A stretch of DNA of 7,685 nucleotides from Planctomycetaceae bacterium (GTDB lineage Bacteria; Planctomycetota; UBA1135; GCA-002686595), in the NCBI GenBank assembly GCA_013360535.1, contig JABWBL010000150.1:1-7685 (forward strand), written 5' to 3'. Each line of letters begins with the position of its first letter. The first letter of the stretch is position 1. Below the pieces are notes generated by a model that was given only the letters and a program-made list of their open reading frames with translations, searched no databases and was not told the DNA's origin. Positions 1-5,613 of the stretch are shown piece by piece. The position numbers and the translations under genes were made by a program.

Positions 1-963
1 CCTGCCGCCGCTGGACGCCATGCCGAAGCTCTCGCGGCGCTCGCTGTCGCTTGCCCGCGGCCTTCCGAGCACCTGCTCCCCTGCCGCATCGACTCCGTGC
101 CTTCGGGCGCTTACGTGCGCTTCAGCGACGGCTCGACGCGCACGACACCGTTCGTGCTCGAGGCCGCGCCGGGAGTGCGCGTGCGCGCGAAGCTCGAGGC
201 CACTGGCTGTGCCTCCGCCGAGCTCGCCTTCGACGATCCCTGCGATCGCGTGGTCCTGCTCTCGCGCGAGCCCGACGCGCTCTGGCCGACCCAATCGAAG
301 GTCGAGGCTCCGCCGATCTCCGTGCACGACGACCACGTGGTCTGCGACCGCGCCGGTCGAGTCGCGCGCATCGACTCCCAGGGCAAGGAAGCCTGGTCCG
401 CGACGCTGCCGGGGTTGATGGGCGTGCGCCACGCTCCGGTCTTCCTGCCGCGCCGGCCCGGACACCTGTTCATCGCCGCCGAAGACGGCAACGTGTGGAT
501 CGTCGACGCCTCCAACGGACGTGTCGAAGGACCGTGGAGCACGGGCTCGCAGCCTCTCGGCGGACCGGTTCCCACCCAGGACGGCGCGAAGTTGCGCACC
601 GTCGACGGGCGCGTCTTCACGTGGAGTACGCGAGTTGCCGCCGAAACCGAGGAACCCTTCGAGGGCCCGGAGCCGGAGCTCGCTTCGACGCGACACGACG
701 CCGGGCTGGCGATCCGCCGCCGCAGCGTGAACGAATCGAACCTGCTCGAGTCGCCTTGGGGACAGGGGCGCGTGCTCGCGACCGACACGCACTTCACGTT
801 CAGCGCCAGTGGTTCGGAGAGCATCACGTTCGCGGTGCAGCGCACGGGCGAGTGGAGCTACATGGCGTTCGAAGCGCCTTCCGCCCGCGCGTCGCACGGA
901 CGGCTGTGGCTTTCCGATGGCGCCGGCTTGCGCGTGTACGCGCTCGAACGTTCGACTCGCTGA
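1..963 (+). CDS. PEGA-domain / PQQ-like beta-propeller protein (5' end outside window)
   Basis: The reading frame is open from base 1 without a stop and ends at TGA 961-963, giving 320 visible residues; the true start lies left of the window, so the GTG at 97 is internal. Residues 1-26 look like the end of a TPR-type helix pair (GRHAEALAAL). Residues about 29-90 resemble a PEGA domain: IDSVPSGAYVRFSDG, then a TTPF...APG turn and a short beta strand ending VVLLSREP. From about residue 105 there are repeated short beta blades typical of PQQ-like/WD-type propellers: VCDRAGRVARIDSQGKEAW, FIAAEDGNVWIVDASNGRV, and a last blade GRLWLSDGAGLRVYAL. PEGA domains are usually extracytoplasmic or sit beside kinases and TPR proteins, so the missing N-terminus could hold a membrane anchor, TPRs or a Ser/Thr kinase. 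No catalytic residues are visible and a binding or scaffold role is inferred. The frame is sure; the PEGA call is fairly good and the propeller call moderate. Confidence 0.8.
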   Translation, partial: PAAAGRHAEALAALAVACPRPSEHLLPCRIDSVPSGAYVRFSDGSTRTTPFVLEAAPGVRVRAKLEATGCASAELAFDDPCDRVVLLSREPDALWPTQSKVEAPPISVHDDHVVCDRAGRVARIDSQGKEAWSATLPGLMGVRHAPVFLPRRPGHLFIAAEDGNVWIVDASNGRVEGPWSTGSQPLGGPVPTQDGAKLRTVDGRVFTWSTRVAAETEEPFEGPEPELASTRHDAGLAIRRRSVNESNLLESPWGQGRVLATDTHFTFSASGSESITFAVQRTGEWSYMAFEAPSARASHGRLWLSDGAGLRVYALERSTR

Positions 964-1036
964 GCCGGGTCGGGCTCGAAGCGCTCCCGATCCGTCGCGG
1001 CGGCCGCGCGCCTCGCCGGTGACGAGGCCTCCGGGC

Positions 1037-1042
1037 TAGAAT
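1037..1042 (+). promoter_or_regulatory. Possible -10 element (TAGAAT) for a leaderless DUF6572 transcript
   Basis: TAGAAT fits the TANNNT -10 consensus and lies 7 nt before the ATG at 1050, so transcription would start at or next to the start codon. No convincing -35 box is found 16-18 bp upstream, and no Shine-Dalgarno sequence precedes the ATG. It sits in the 86-bp gap after the upstream gene, which otherwise holds only short weak hairpins (for example 962-966 pairing with 973-977). Confidence 0.35.
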
Positions 1043-1049
1043 CCGCCGG

Positions 1050-1430
1050 ATGCTCCCCGAGAACGGCGTCCACAACCCGCAGGTGATCGATCTCGCCGCC
1101 CGCAATCCCGACGGCACGCTGCGCCTCGTGATGCAGGAGCACCGGCCGTGGGACGGCAGCGACCAGCGACTGGGCGAGCTGCAGGACAAGGTCAACGCCT
1201 ACTTGTGCTTCGCGCTCGATGGGCAGCTGGAGCGCGAGTATCCCGGCGCGAGCGCGCAGGGGCTCGTGCTCGAGCTCGAGTGCGTCGAGGTGCCCGACGA
1301 GATGGTGCGCGCGCTGCTGCGGCCGCTGCGCGAGGCGCTCAGGCCCCTCGGCGTGACGTTCGAAGTGCGCTTGCGTGGCGCGTCGGAGCCGTGGCGCGAC
1401 CCCGACGACGCCCCGCCGCTCACGGAGTGA
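1050..1430 (+). CDS. DUF6572-family small protein
   Basis: This gene encodes a 126-residue soluble protein starting at ATG 1050 and ending at TGA 1428-1430. It has no signal peptide or membrane segment. The pattern matches my recollection of the DUF6572 family: an early VIDL strand (residues 12-15) and a strand of alternating hydrophobics, TLRLVMQEH, leading to HRPWDG (31-36). The most diagnostic segment follows, a helix [22 protein letters not shown] (44-65, read as LQ.K.NAYL.F...GQ....YP). Then come a strand ([10 protein letters not shown]), a helix (about 83-99) and a final strand VTFEVRL. Members are small proteins of about 100-130 residues with no established function; none is claimed here. 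The C-terminal 17 residues are a Pro/Asp-rich tail whose coding sequence overlaps the 3' end of the convergent asnS gene by 11 bp. The start was chosen because it is the only ATG placing the family core near the N-terminus and a -10-like box sits just upstream. Confidence 0.85.
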   Translation: MLPENGVHNPQVIDLAARNPDGTLRLVMQEHRPWDGSDQRLGELQDKVNAYLCFALDGQLEREYPGASAQGLVLELECVEVPDEMVRALLRPLREALRPLGVTFEVRLRGASEPWRDPDDAPPLTE

Positions 1431-1435
1431 GGCGG
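1416..1435. other. Hairpin at the convergent gene junction
   Basis: Bases 1416-1423 (CCGCTCAC) can pair with 1427-1435 (GTGAGGCGG), leaving a GGA triloop and one bulged G at 1432. The TGA stop of the rightward gene and the TGA stop of the leftward asnS gene pair with each other in the stem. A structure at this place could act as a shared terminator or 3' end stabiliser, but neither strand has a following T-run, so the role is inferred and the hairpin may be chance in GC-rich DNA. Confidence 0.3.
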
Positions 1436-2730
1436 TAGATCGTGCGCGGGAACGGGATCGCCTCGCGCACGTGCTCGATGCCGCAGATCCACGCCACGGT
1501 GCGCTCGAGGCCGAGCCCGAAGCCACCGTGCGGCACCGAGCCGAAGCGGCGCAGGTCGAGGTACCACTGGAAGGCTTCCTGCGGGAGCTTCTCGTGCTCG
1601 ATGCGGTCGAGCAGGAGCTGCAGCTCGTCCTCGCGCTGGCTGCCGCCGATGATCTCCCCCACACCTTCGGACCCGAGCACGTCGACCGACAGGCACTTGG
1701 TCGGATCGTCGGGGTCGCGCTTCATGTAGAAGGCCTTGATGGCCGCCGGATAGCGGTGGACCATCACCGGGCGATCGAACAGGTTCGAGATGATCGTCTC
1801 GTGCGGCGCACCGAAGTCCTCGCCGGGCTGGAAGGCAAGGTCGGTGCCCTTGATCTCCGGGCTGTCGAGCAGGATGCGCGAGGCTTCCTCGTACGTCAGG
1901 CGCGGGAACGGCGGCACGATCTTCTCGAGCTTCGCCACGTCGCGCTCGAGCACCGCGAGTTCCGCGCGGCGCGTCTTCAGCACGTGCGCGACGACGTAGC
2001 TCAGCATGTCCTCGGCGAGCGACATCACGTCGTCGAGCGTCGCGTAGGCCATCTCCGGCTCGATCATCCAGAACTCCGTCAGGTGACGGCGCGTCTTGGA
2101 CTTCTCGGCGCGGAACGTGGGCCCGAATGTGTAGACCTTGCCGAGCGCCATCGCGGCCGCCTCGGCGTACAGCTGCCCCGACTGCGTCAGGTAGGCCATC
2201 TGCTCGAAGTACGGCACCTCGAACAAGGTCGACGTCCCCTCGCACGCGTTGGGCGTGAAGATCGGCGCGTCCATGCAGGTGAAGCCGCGCTCGTCGAAGA
2301 AGTTGCGGATGCCCATGATCACCGCGTGGCGGATGCGCATCACGGCCCACGGGCGCTTGGAGCGCAGCCACAGGTGGCGGTGCTCCATCAGGTACTCGAT
2401 GCCGTGCTCCTTCGGCGTGATCGGATAGCCCTGCACGGCCTGCAGCACGCGTCCGGACTGCACGTCGATCTCGAAGCCGCCCGGAGCGCGCGGCTCGGCC
2501 TTGACGAGGCCCGTCAGCGTGATGCTCGACTCCTGCCCCGCGCCCGCGACCTGGTTGAAGAAGTCCTCGCCGACGTTCCCGCGGAACACGACGCACTGCA
2601 CGATGCCCGAGCCATCGCGCAGGAGCACGAAGTGCAGCTTGCCCTTCGACGTGCGGTCGTACACCCAGCCTTGCAGGGTGACGACCTGTCCAACGTGCTG
2701 GGAGAGTTTTTCGATCGTGGTGACGGTCAT
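1420..2730 (-). CDS. asnS: Asparagine--tRNA ligase (AsnRS), class IIb, Thermus-type
   Basis: This cytosolic enzyme activates asparagine with ATP and charges tRNA-Asn. The product has 436 residues, a normal length. Residues about 14-100 form the OB-fold anticodon-binding domain ([23 protein letters not shown] begins near 18). The class II catalytic core follows: a motif 1 region at about 140-160 ([20 protein letters not shown]), motif 2 at 206-226 with [12 protein letters not shown] then EFWMIEPE, and motif 3 at 403-410 (GFGLGLER). Other conserved blocks are EHRHLWLR (116-123), QLYAE (186-190), EDFGAPHE (304-311), [11 protein letters not shown] (358-368) and [12 protein letters not shown] (390-401). 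The sequence resembles remembered Thermus AsnRS along its whole length, including the end [10 protein letters not shown]. The ATG at 2730 aligns with that family's N-terminus; the frame stays open upstream but carries no family sequence. No Shine-Dalgarno motif precedes it. It lies 74 bp behind the unknown membrane-protein gene, probably in one leftward unit, and overlaps the convergent DUF6572 gene by 11 bp. No key motif is missing. Confidence 0.97.
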   Translation of the reverse strand: MTVTTIEKLSQHVGQVVTLQGWVYDRTSKGKLHFVLLRDGSGIVQCVVFRGNVGEDFFNQVAGAGQESSITLTGLVKAEPRAPGGFEIDVQSGRVLQAVQGYPITPKEHGIEYLMEHRHLWLRSKRPWAVMRIRHAVIMGIRNFFDERGFTCMDAPIFTPNACEGTSTLFEVPYFEQMAYLTQSGQLYAEAAAMALGKVYTFGPTFRAEKSKTRRHLTEFWMIEPEMAYATLDDVMSLAEDMLSYVVAHVLKTRRAELAVLERDVAKLEKIVPPFPRLTYEEASRILLDSPEIKGTDLAFQPGEDFGAPHETIISNLFDRPVMVHRYPAAIKAFYMKRDPDDPTKCLSVDVLGSEGVGEIIGGSQREDELQLLLDRIEHEKLPQEAFQWYLDLRRFGSVPHGGFGLGLERTVAWICGIEHVREAIPFPRTIYRLTP

Positions 2731-2750
2731 CGGGGGTCTCTGCGGGTCGT

Positions 2751-2770
2751 GCGCGCCCGACCGGGCGCGC
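2751..2770. repeat. GC-rich 8-bp inverted repeat in the gap upstream of asnS
   Basis: GCGCGCCC at 2751-2758 is the exact reverse complement of GGGCGCGC at 2763-2770, with a 4-base centre GACC. In the leftward transcript it forms a strong hairpin beginning 34 nt after the stop of the upstream membrane-protein gene and ending 20 nt before the asnS ATG. No T-run follows on either strand, so it is not a standard intrinsic terminator. It could slow read-through, set an RNA-processing point or be a binding site. The rest of the 74-bp gap (2731-2804) shows no clear promoter. Confidence 0.45.
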
Positions 2771-2804
2771 AATGGGAATTCGAAGCTGCGGCGCGCGCTC
2801 GGCT

Positions 2805-3377
2805 TCAGGGGAACATCGAGTAGGCCGGCTGGACCTCGACGTCGATCAGGACGCCATCGCGCACGAGCACGCGGCCCTTGCACAGCACGCCGTTGCGGCG
2901 CGCCTCGATCGGCACCTCGTGGACGGCGCCGCTCTCGGCGAGCTTCGCGAGCTCCTCGAGCGACGGGACGACCTGCACACGCTCGAAGCCCTGCGCGAGC
3001 AGGCGCTGCACGATGCGCTCGGACAGGCCGATCGCGCTCGCCGAAGGCACCGGACTCGCCGGAGCCGAGGTCGATAGCTGGGACGAGCGCAGGAGCAGGT
3101 CCTCGAGCCGGCGCTGGCCGTCGCGCAGCTCGATCAGCACGTGCTCGAGCCGCCGCAGGTCGAGGTCCTCGCGCTCCTTCGCCACGCGGGCGAGGGTGGC
3201 GCGGATGTCGTCGAGCACCGCCAGCCGTTCGCCGAGCTTCGCGAGCCCGCGCAGCTCGCGCAGCAGCATCCACACGCCGACGCCCGTCGCCGCGGCGGCC
3301 AGCGCACAGAGCGCGACGAGCCAGGGCAGCGAGATGGCGACCCACTCGGGCAGGGCTTGGGCGGGTGCGGAGCTCAT
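2805..3377 (-). CDS. Membrane-anchored coiled-coil protein of unknown family
   Basis: I do not recognise this 190-residue protein. Starting at ATG 3377, it has a short polar N-terminus and one strong membrane helix at about 17-38 ([20 protein letters not shown]). A heptad-like charged helical region follows at about 40-98, rich in Leu, Arg and Glu (for example [20 protein letters not shown]). Residues 100-116 form a Ser/Ala/Pro linker. The compact C-terminal domain (117-190) contains a helix [19 protein letters not shown], a second helix [12 protein letters not shown], and three to four beta strands ([27 protein letters not shown]). The layout suggests an envelope or inner-membrane scaffold with a small alpha/beta domain, probably cytosolic; no function is claimed. 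The start is supported by a TTGGAG-17-TATCCT promoter-like pair on the same strand 13 bases upstream; longer in-frame extensions would run through that promoter and into the divergent gene. It is followed by asnS in the same direction. Confidence 0.8.
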   Translation of the reverse strand: MSSAPAQALPEWVAISLPWLVALCALAAAATGVGVWMLLRELRGLAKLGERLAVLDDIRATLARVAKEREDLDLRRLEHVLIELRDGQRRLEDLLLRSSQLSTSAPASPVPSASAIGLSERIVQRLLAQGFERVQVVPSLEELAKLAESGAVHEVPIEARRNGVLCKGRVLVRDGVLIDVEVQPAYSMFP

Positions 3378-3389
3378 GGGCGAGCGAGC

Positions 3390-3418
3390 AGGATACGCCG
3401 CGCGCGCCGACGCTCCAA
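3390..3418 (-). promoter_or_regulatory. Putative sigma70-type promoter, leftward (membrane protein - asnS unit)
   Basis: On the minus strand, TTGGAG (3418-3413) and TATCCT (3395-3390) are separated by exactly 17 bp. The -10 box ends 12 bases before the ATG at 3377, so the leader would be only about 5 nt. The element lies in the 103-bp divergent intergenic region. The spacing and position are good, but the -35 half matches the consensus only in TTG. Confidence 0.5.
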
Positions 3419-3443
3419 GCCGTGCAACGCGCGCCCTGTGCGC

Positions 3444-3472
3444 TTCAAAGGCCCCGCTCCCCCTTCTATCCT
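3444..3472 (+). promoter_or_regulatory. Putative sigma70-type promoter, rightward (NhaC-like - UPF0104 unit)
   Basis: TTCAAA (3444-3449) and TATCCT (3467-3472) are separated by 17 bp. The -10 box ends 8 bases before the ATG at 3481, which would give a leaderless or nearly leaderless mRNA. There is no Shine-Dalgarno sequence between them. The same TATCCT hexamer occurs in the opposing promoter of the same intergenic region; 25 bp separate the two -35 boxes. Confidence 0.5.
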
Positions 3473-3480
3473 TCGGCCCC

Positions 3481-5598
3481 ATGCGCACCCTCGCCCTCGC
3501 CGTCCTGTCCACGCTGCTGCTCGCGGCCGTGTGGCTGCTGCCCGAAGCGGACGTGGCGCGTCTCGCGGCCCTCGAAGCGCACACGGTGCTCGAGCAGAAA
3601 GTGGGGCTGCCGCCGGAGGAGGGCGCGCCGGACGAGCGCCGGAAGCTCTCCGACGTGATCCTCGACGGCAAGGCGATGATCGAGAACGACGGCCAGCGCG
3701 CGCGGCTGTCGCTCTTCGGCGTCCGCTTCGACACGAATGTGCCGACCGAGGACCTGACCGTGCACGAGCTCGCGCGCCGCAGCCTCGTCCGCGGCCTGCG
3801 CGACGCCGCGGCGAAGCGTGGCCTGTCGCTCGACATCGAGGGCGAGTTCGCGCCGACGACCTACGGGCAGCGCTTTGGCGCCACGTTCCTCGTCTCGCAC
3901 AACTCCGACACGGGCTCGATCGGCATCAACTACACGCAACCCGACTCGGAGCCCGCCAGCGCGCGTCTCGACGGCTGGCAGTCGCCGGCGCGTTCGTCGC
4001 TCTTCCCGCCGCTGGTCGCGATCCTGCTCGCGATCCTGTTCCGCAAGCCGATCGTCGCGCTCTTCTCGGGCGTCGCGGTCGCGATGGTGTTGCTGCGCCT
4101 GCGGCAAGGCTCCGGGATCGGCGGTGCGCTCGCGCTCAGCCTGCCGGACGTCGCCACGCGCAGCTTCTGGCCGCAGCTCGCCGACACGGACAAGCTGCTG
4201 ATCATCGGCTTCGTGGTCGCGATGCTGTCGATGGTCGGCGTGATGACCCGCTCCGGCGGCATCCGAGGCCTCGTCGACCTCGTGGCGAGGCTCGCCAAGA
4301 GCGCGCGCTCGACGCAGATCGCGACCTGGCTGATGGGCCTCGCCGTCTTCTTCGACGACTACGCCAACTGCATCCTCGTCGGCACGACCATGCGGCCGCT
4401 CGCCGACCGTTACCGCATCTCGCGCGAGAAGCTCTCGTACCTCGTCGACTCGACCGCGGCGCCGATCGCCGGCATCTCGCTGTTCTCGACCTGGATCGCC
4501 TACGAGGTCTCGACCTTCGCGCCGCAGCTGCCCTCGGCCGGCCTCGACGCCAACGCGGGCTATGCGGTGTTCCTCGAGACGCTGCCCTACCGCTTCTACT
4601 GCATCTTCACGCTGTTTTTTGGTGCCCTGATCGTGTTCTCCGGCCGCGACTTCGGGCCGATGCTCAAGGCCGAGCGCCGCGCGCGCACGACCGGCCAGCT
4701 CGTGCGCCCCGGCGGGCAGCCGCTGGTCGGCGAGGATGCCACCGCGCTCGAGCCCGCGCCCGGCCTCGTGCCGCGTGCGCACCGCGCGATCCTGCCGGTG
4801 CTCACCTTCGTGTTCGTCACGCTGTTCGAGATCTTCCGCGTCGGCTCGGGTGAGCATCCGGGCCTGTGGAGCGACGCGAGCCTCGACTTCGTGCGCAAGG
4901 TGACCACCGTGCTCGCCGACGGCGAGAGCTCGCGCGCGATCCTGATCGGTGCGACCACGGGCCTCGTGCTCGCGTGCCTCCTCGCGACGCTCGCCGGCGC
5001 CGCGCGCCACATCCCCGGCGCGATGTACACGACGCTCAAGAACATGGGCGTCGCGATCGCGATCCTGTACCTCGCGTGGATGATCGGCTCGTCCTGCAGC
5101 GAGCTCGGCACGGCGAACTACCTGACCGAGCTGCTCGGCGATCGCCTCGCGCCGCCGCTCCTGCCCACACTGCTGTTCCTGCTGTCCGCTGGCATCGCGT
5201 TCTCGACCGGCACGTCCTGGGGCACGATGAGCATCCTGCTGCCGCTCGTGGTCGGCCTGTCGTTCTCGCTCGGCGAGCGCGACGCGAACATCGGAGGCCA
5301 CCTCCTGATGTTGCTCTCGATCGGCGCCGTGCTCGAAGGCTCGATCTTCGGCGACCACTGCTCGCCCATCAGCGACACGACGATCCTGTCGTCGACGGCC
5401 TCCGCCTCGGACCACATCGACCACACGCGCACGCAGATGGTGTACGCGCTGGTGACGATGGCGGTCGCGCTGTGCCTGGGCTACTTCCCCTGCGCGTTCA
5501 TGGGCTGGCCGGCCTGGGCGGCGATCGCCGCGGGCTGCGGGGCGCTGCTCATGATCGTCTTCGTGTTCGGTCGAAAGAGCGAAACCCCGGTCGTCTGA
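3481..5598 (+). CDS. NhaC-family Na+/H+ antiporter with N-terminal extracytoplasmic domain
   Basis: This gene encodes a 705-residue polytopic inner-membrane protein of the NhaC family (TC 2.A.35), expected to exchange Na+ for H+. Some relatives carry malate/lactate, so the substrate is not certain. Residues 4-20 form a first hydrophobic segment or signal anchor. Residues about 21-172 are polar and presumably extracytoplasmic, containing an Arg/Leu helix (95-113) and a strand-rich part (118-152). The transporter core begins near 174 and has about 12-13 further hydrophobic helices. Family blocks are VFFDDYANCILVGTTMRPLAD (289-309), SYLVDSTAAPIAGISLFSTW (319-338), STGTSWGTMSILLPLVVG (575-592) and GSIFGDHCSPISDTTILSS (620-638), all intact with their acidic residues. 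Residues 389-435 form a loop between helices. The ATG at 3481 follows a -10-like TATCCT; the frame is open further upstream, but that would cross the divergent promoter and has no hydrophobic or family sequence. The UPF0104 gene follows 15 bp downstream. Confidence 0.93.
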   Translation: MRTLALAVLSTLLLAAVWLLPEADVARLAALEAHTVLEQKVGLPPEEGAPDERRKLSDVILDGKAMIENDGQRARLSLFGVRFDTNVPTEDLTVHELARRSLVRGLRDAAAKRGLSLDIEGEFAPTTYGQRFGATFLVSHNSDTGSIGINYTQPDSEPASARLDGWQSPARSSLFPPLVAILLAILFRKPIVALFSGVAVAMVLLRLRQGSGIGGALALSLPDVATRSFWPQLADTDKLLIIGFVVAMLSMVGVMTRSGGIRGLVDLVARLAKSARSTQIATWLMGLAVFFDDYANCILVGTTMRPLADRYRISREKLSYLVDSTAAPIAGISLFSTWIAYEVSTFAPQLPSAGLDANAGYAVFLETLPYRFYCIFTLFFGALIVFSGRDFGPMLKAERRARTTGQLVRPGGQPLVGEDATALEPAPGLVPRAHRAILPVLTFVFVTLFEIFRVGSGEHPGLWSDASLDFVRKVTTVLADGESSRAILIGATTGLVLACLLATLAGAARHIPGAMYTTLKNMGVAIAILYLAWMIGSSCSELGTANYLTELLGDRLAPPLLPTLLFLLSAGIAFSTGTSWGTMSILLPLVVGLSFSLGERDANIGGHLLMLLSIGAVLEGSIFGDHCSPISDTTILSSTASASDHIDHTRTQMVYALVTMAVALCLGYFPCAFMGWPAWAAIAAGCGALLMIVFVFGRKSETPVV

Positions 5599-5610
5599 CC
5601 GAAGTTTTTT
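5588..5610 (+). terminator. Intrinsic-terminator-like hairpin plus T6, overlapping the NhaC-like gene stop
   Basis: CGGTC (5588-5592) pairs with GACCG (5597-5601) around a GTCT tetraloop, then AAG and six consecutive T (5605-5610). An alternative longer arrangement pairs TTCGGTC (5566-5572) with GACCGAA (5597-5603). The stop TGA at 5596-5598 lies in the structure. The stem is only 5 bp, so termination may be partial and could reduce expression of the next gene, whose GTG follows 3 nt after the T-run. Confidence 0.45.
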
Positions 5611-5613
5611 CCC

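Noticed and set aside
111..845. 244-codon minus-strand open frame opposite the PEGA/propeller gene
   Set aside because: The plus frame has domain-like sequence and continues from the left edge; the minus frame is Ser/Arg-rich with no family resemblance.
2731..2750. CAGAGA as a -10 box for a leaderless asnS transcript
   Set aside because: It lacks the TANNNT pattern and has no -35 partner; asnS is more simply read from the upstream promoter.
1375..2823. 482-codon open frame on the plus strand opposite asnS
   Set aside because: It lies antisense to an unmistakable AsnRS, has low-complexity Arg/Leu/His-rich composition with no domain, and is the expected result of GC-rich codon use.
1420..3345. 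Extended asnS reading frame (641 residues) as an N-terminally fused synthetase
   Set aside because: Residues before the ATG at 2730 are Arg/Ala-rich, match no domain and overlap the unknown membrane-protein gene in another frame; the family N-terminus aligns at 2730.
2878..3480. N-terminal extension of the NhaC-like protein (906-residue version)
   Set aside because: It would run antisense through the neighbouring gene and across both promoter-like elements, with Ser/Arg-rich non-domain sequence.
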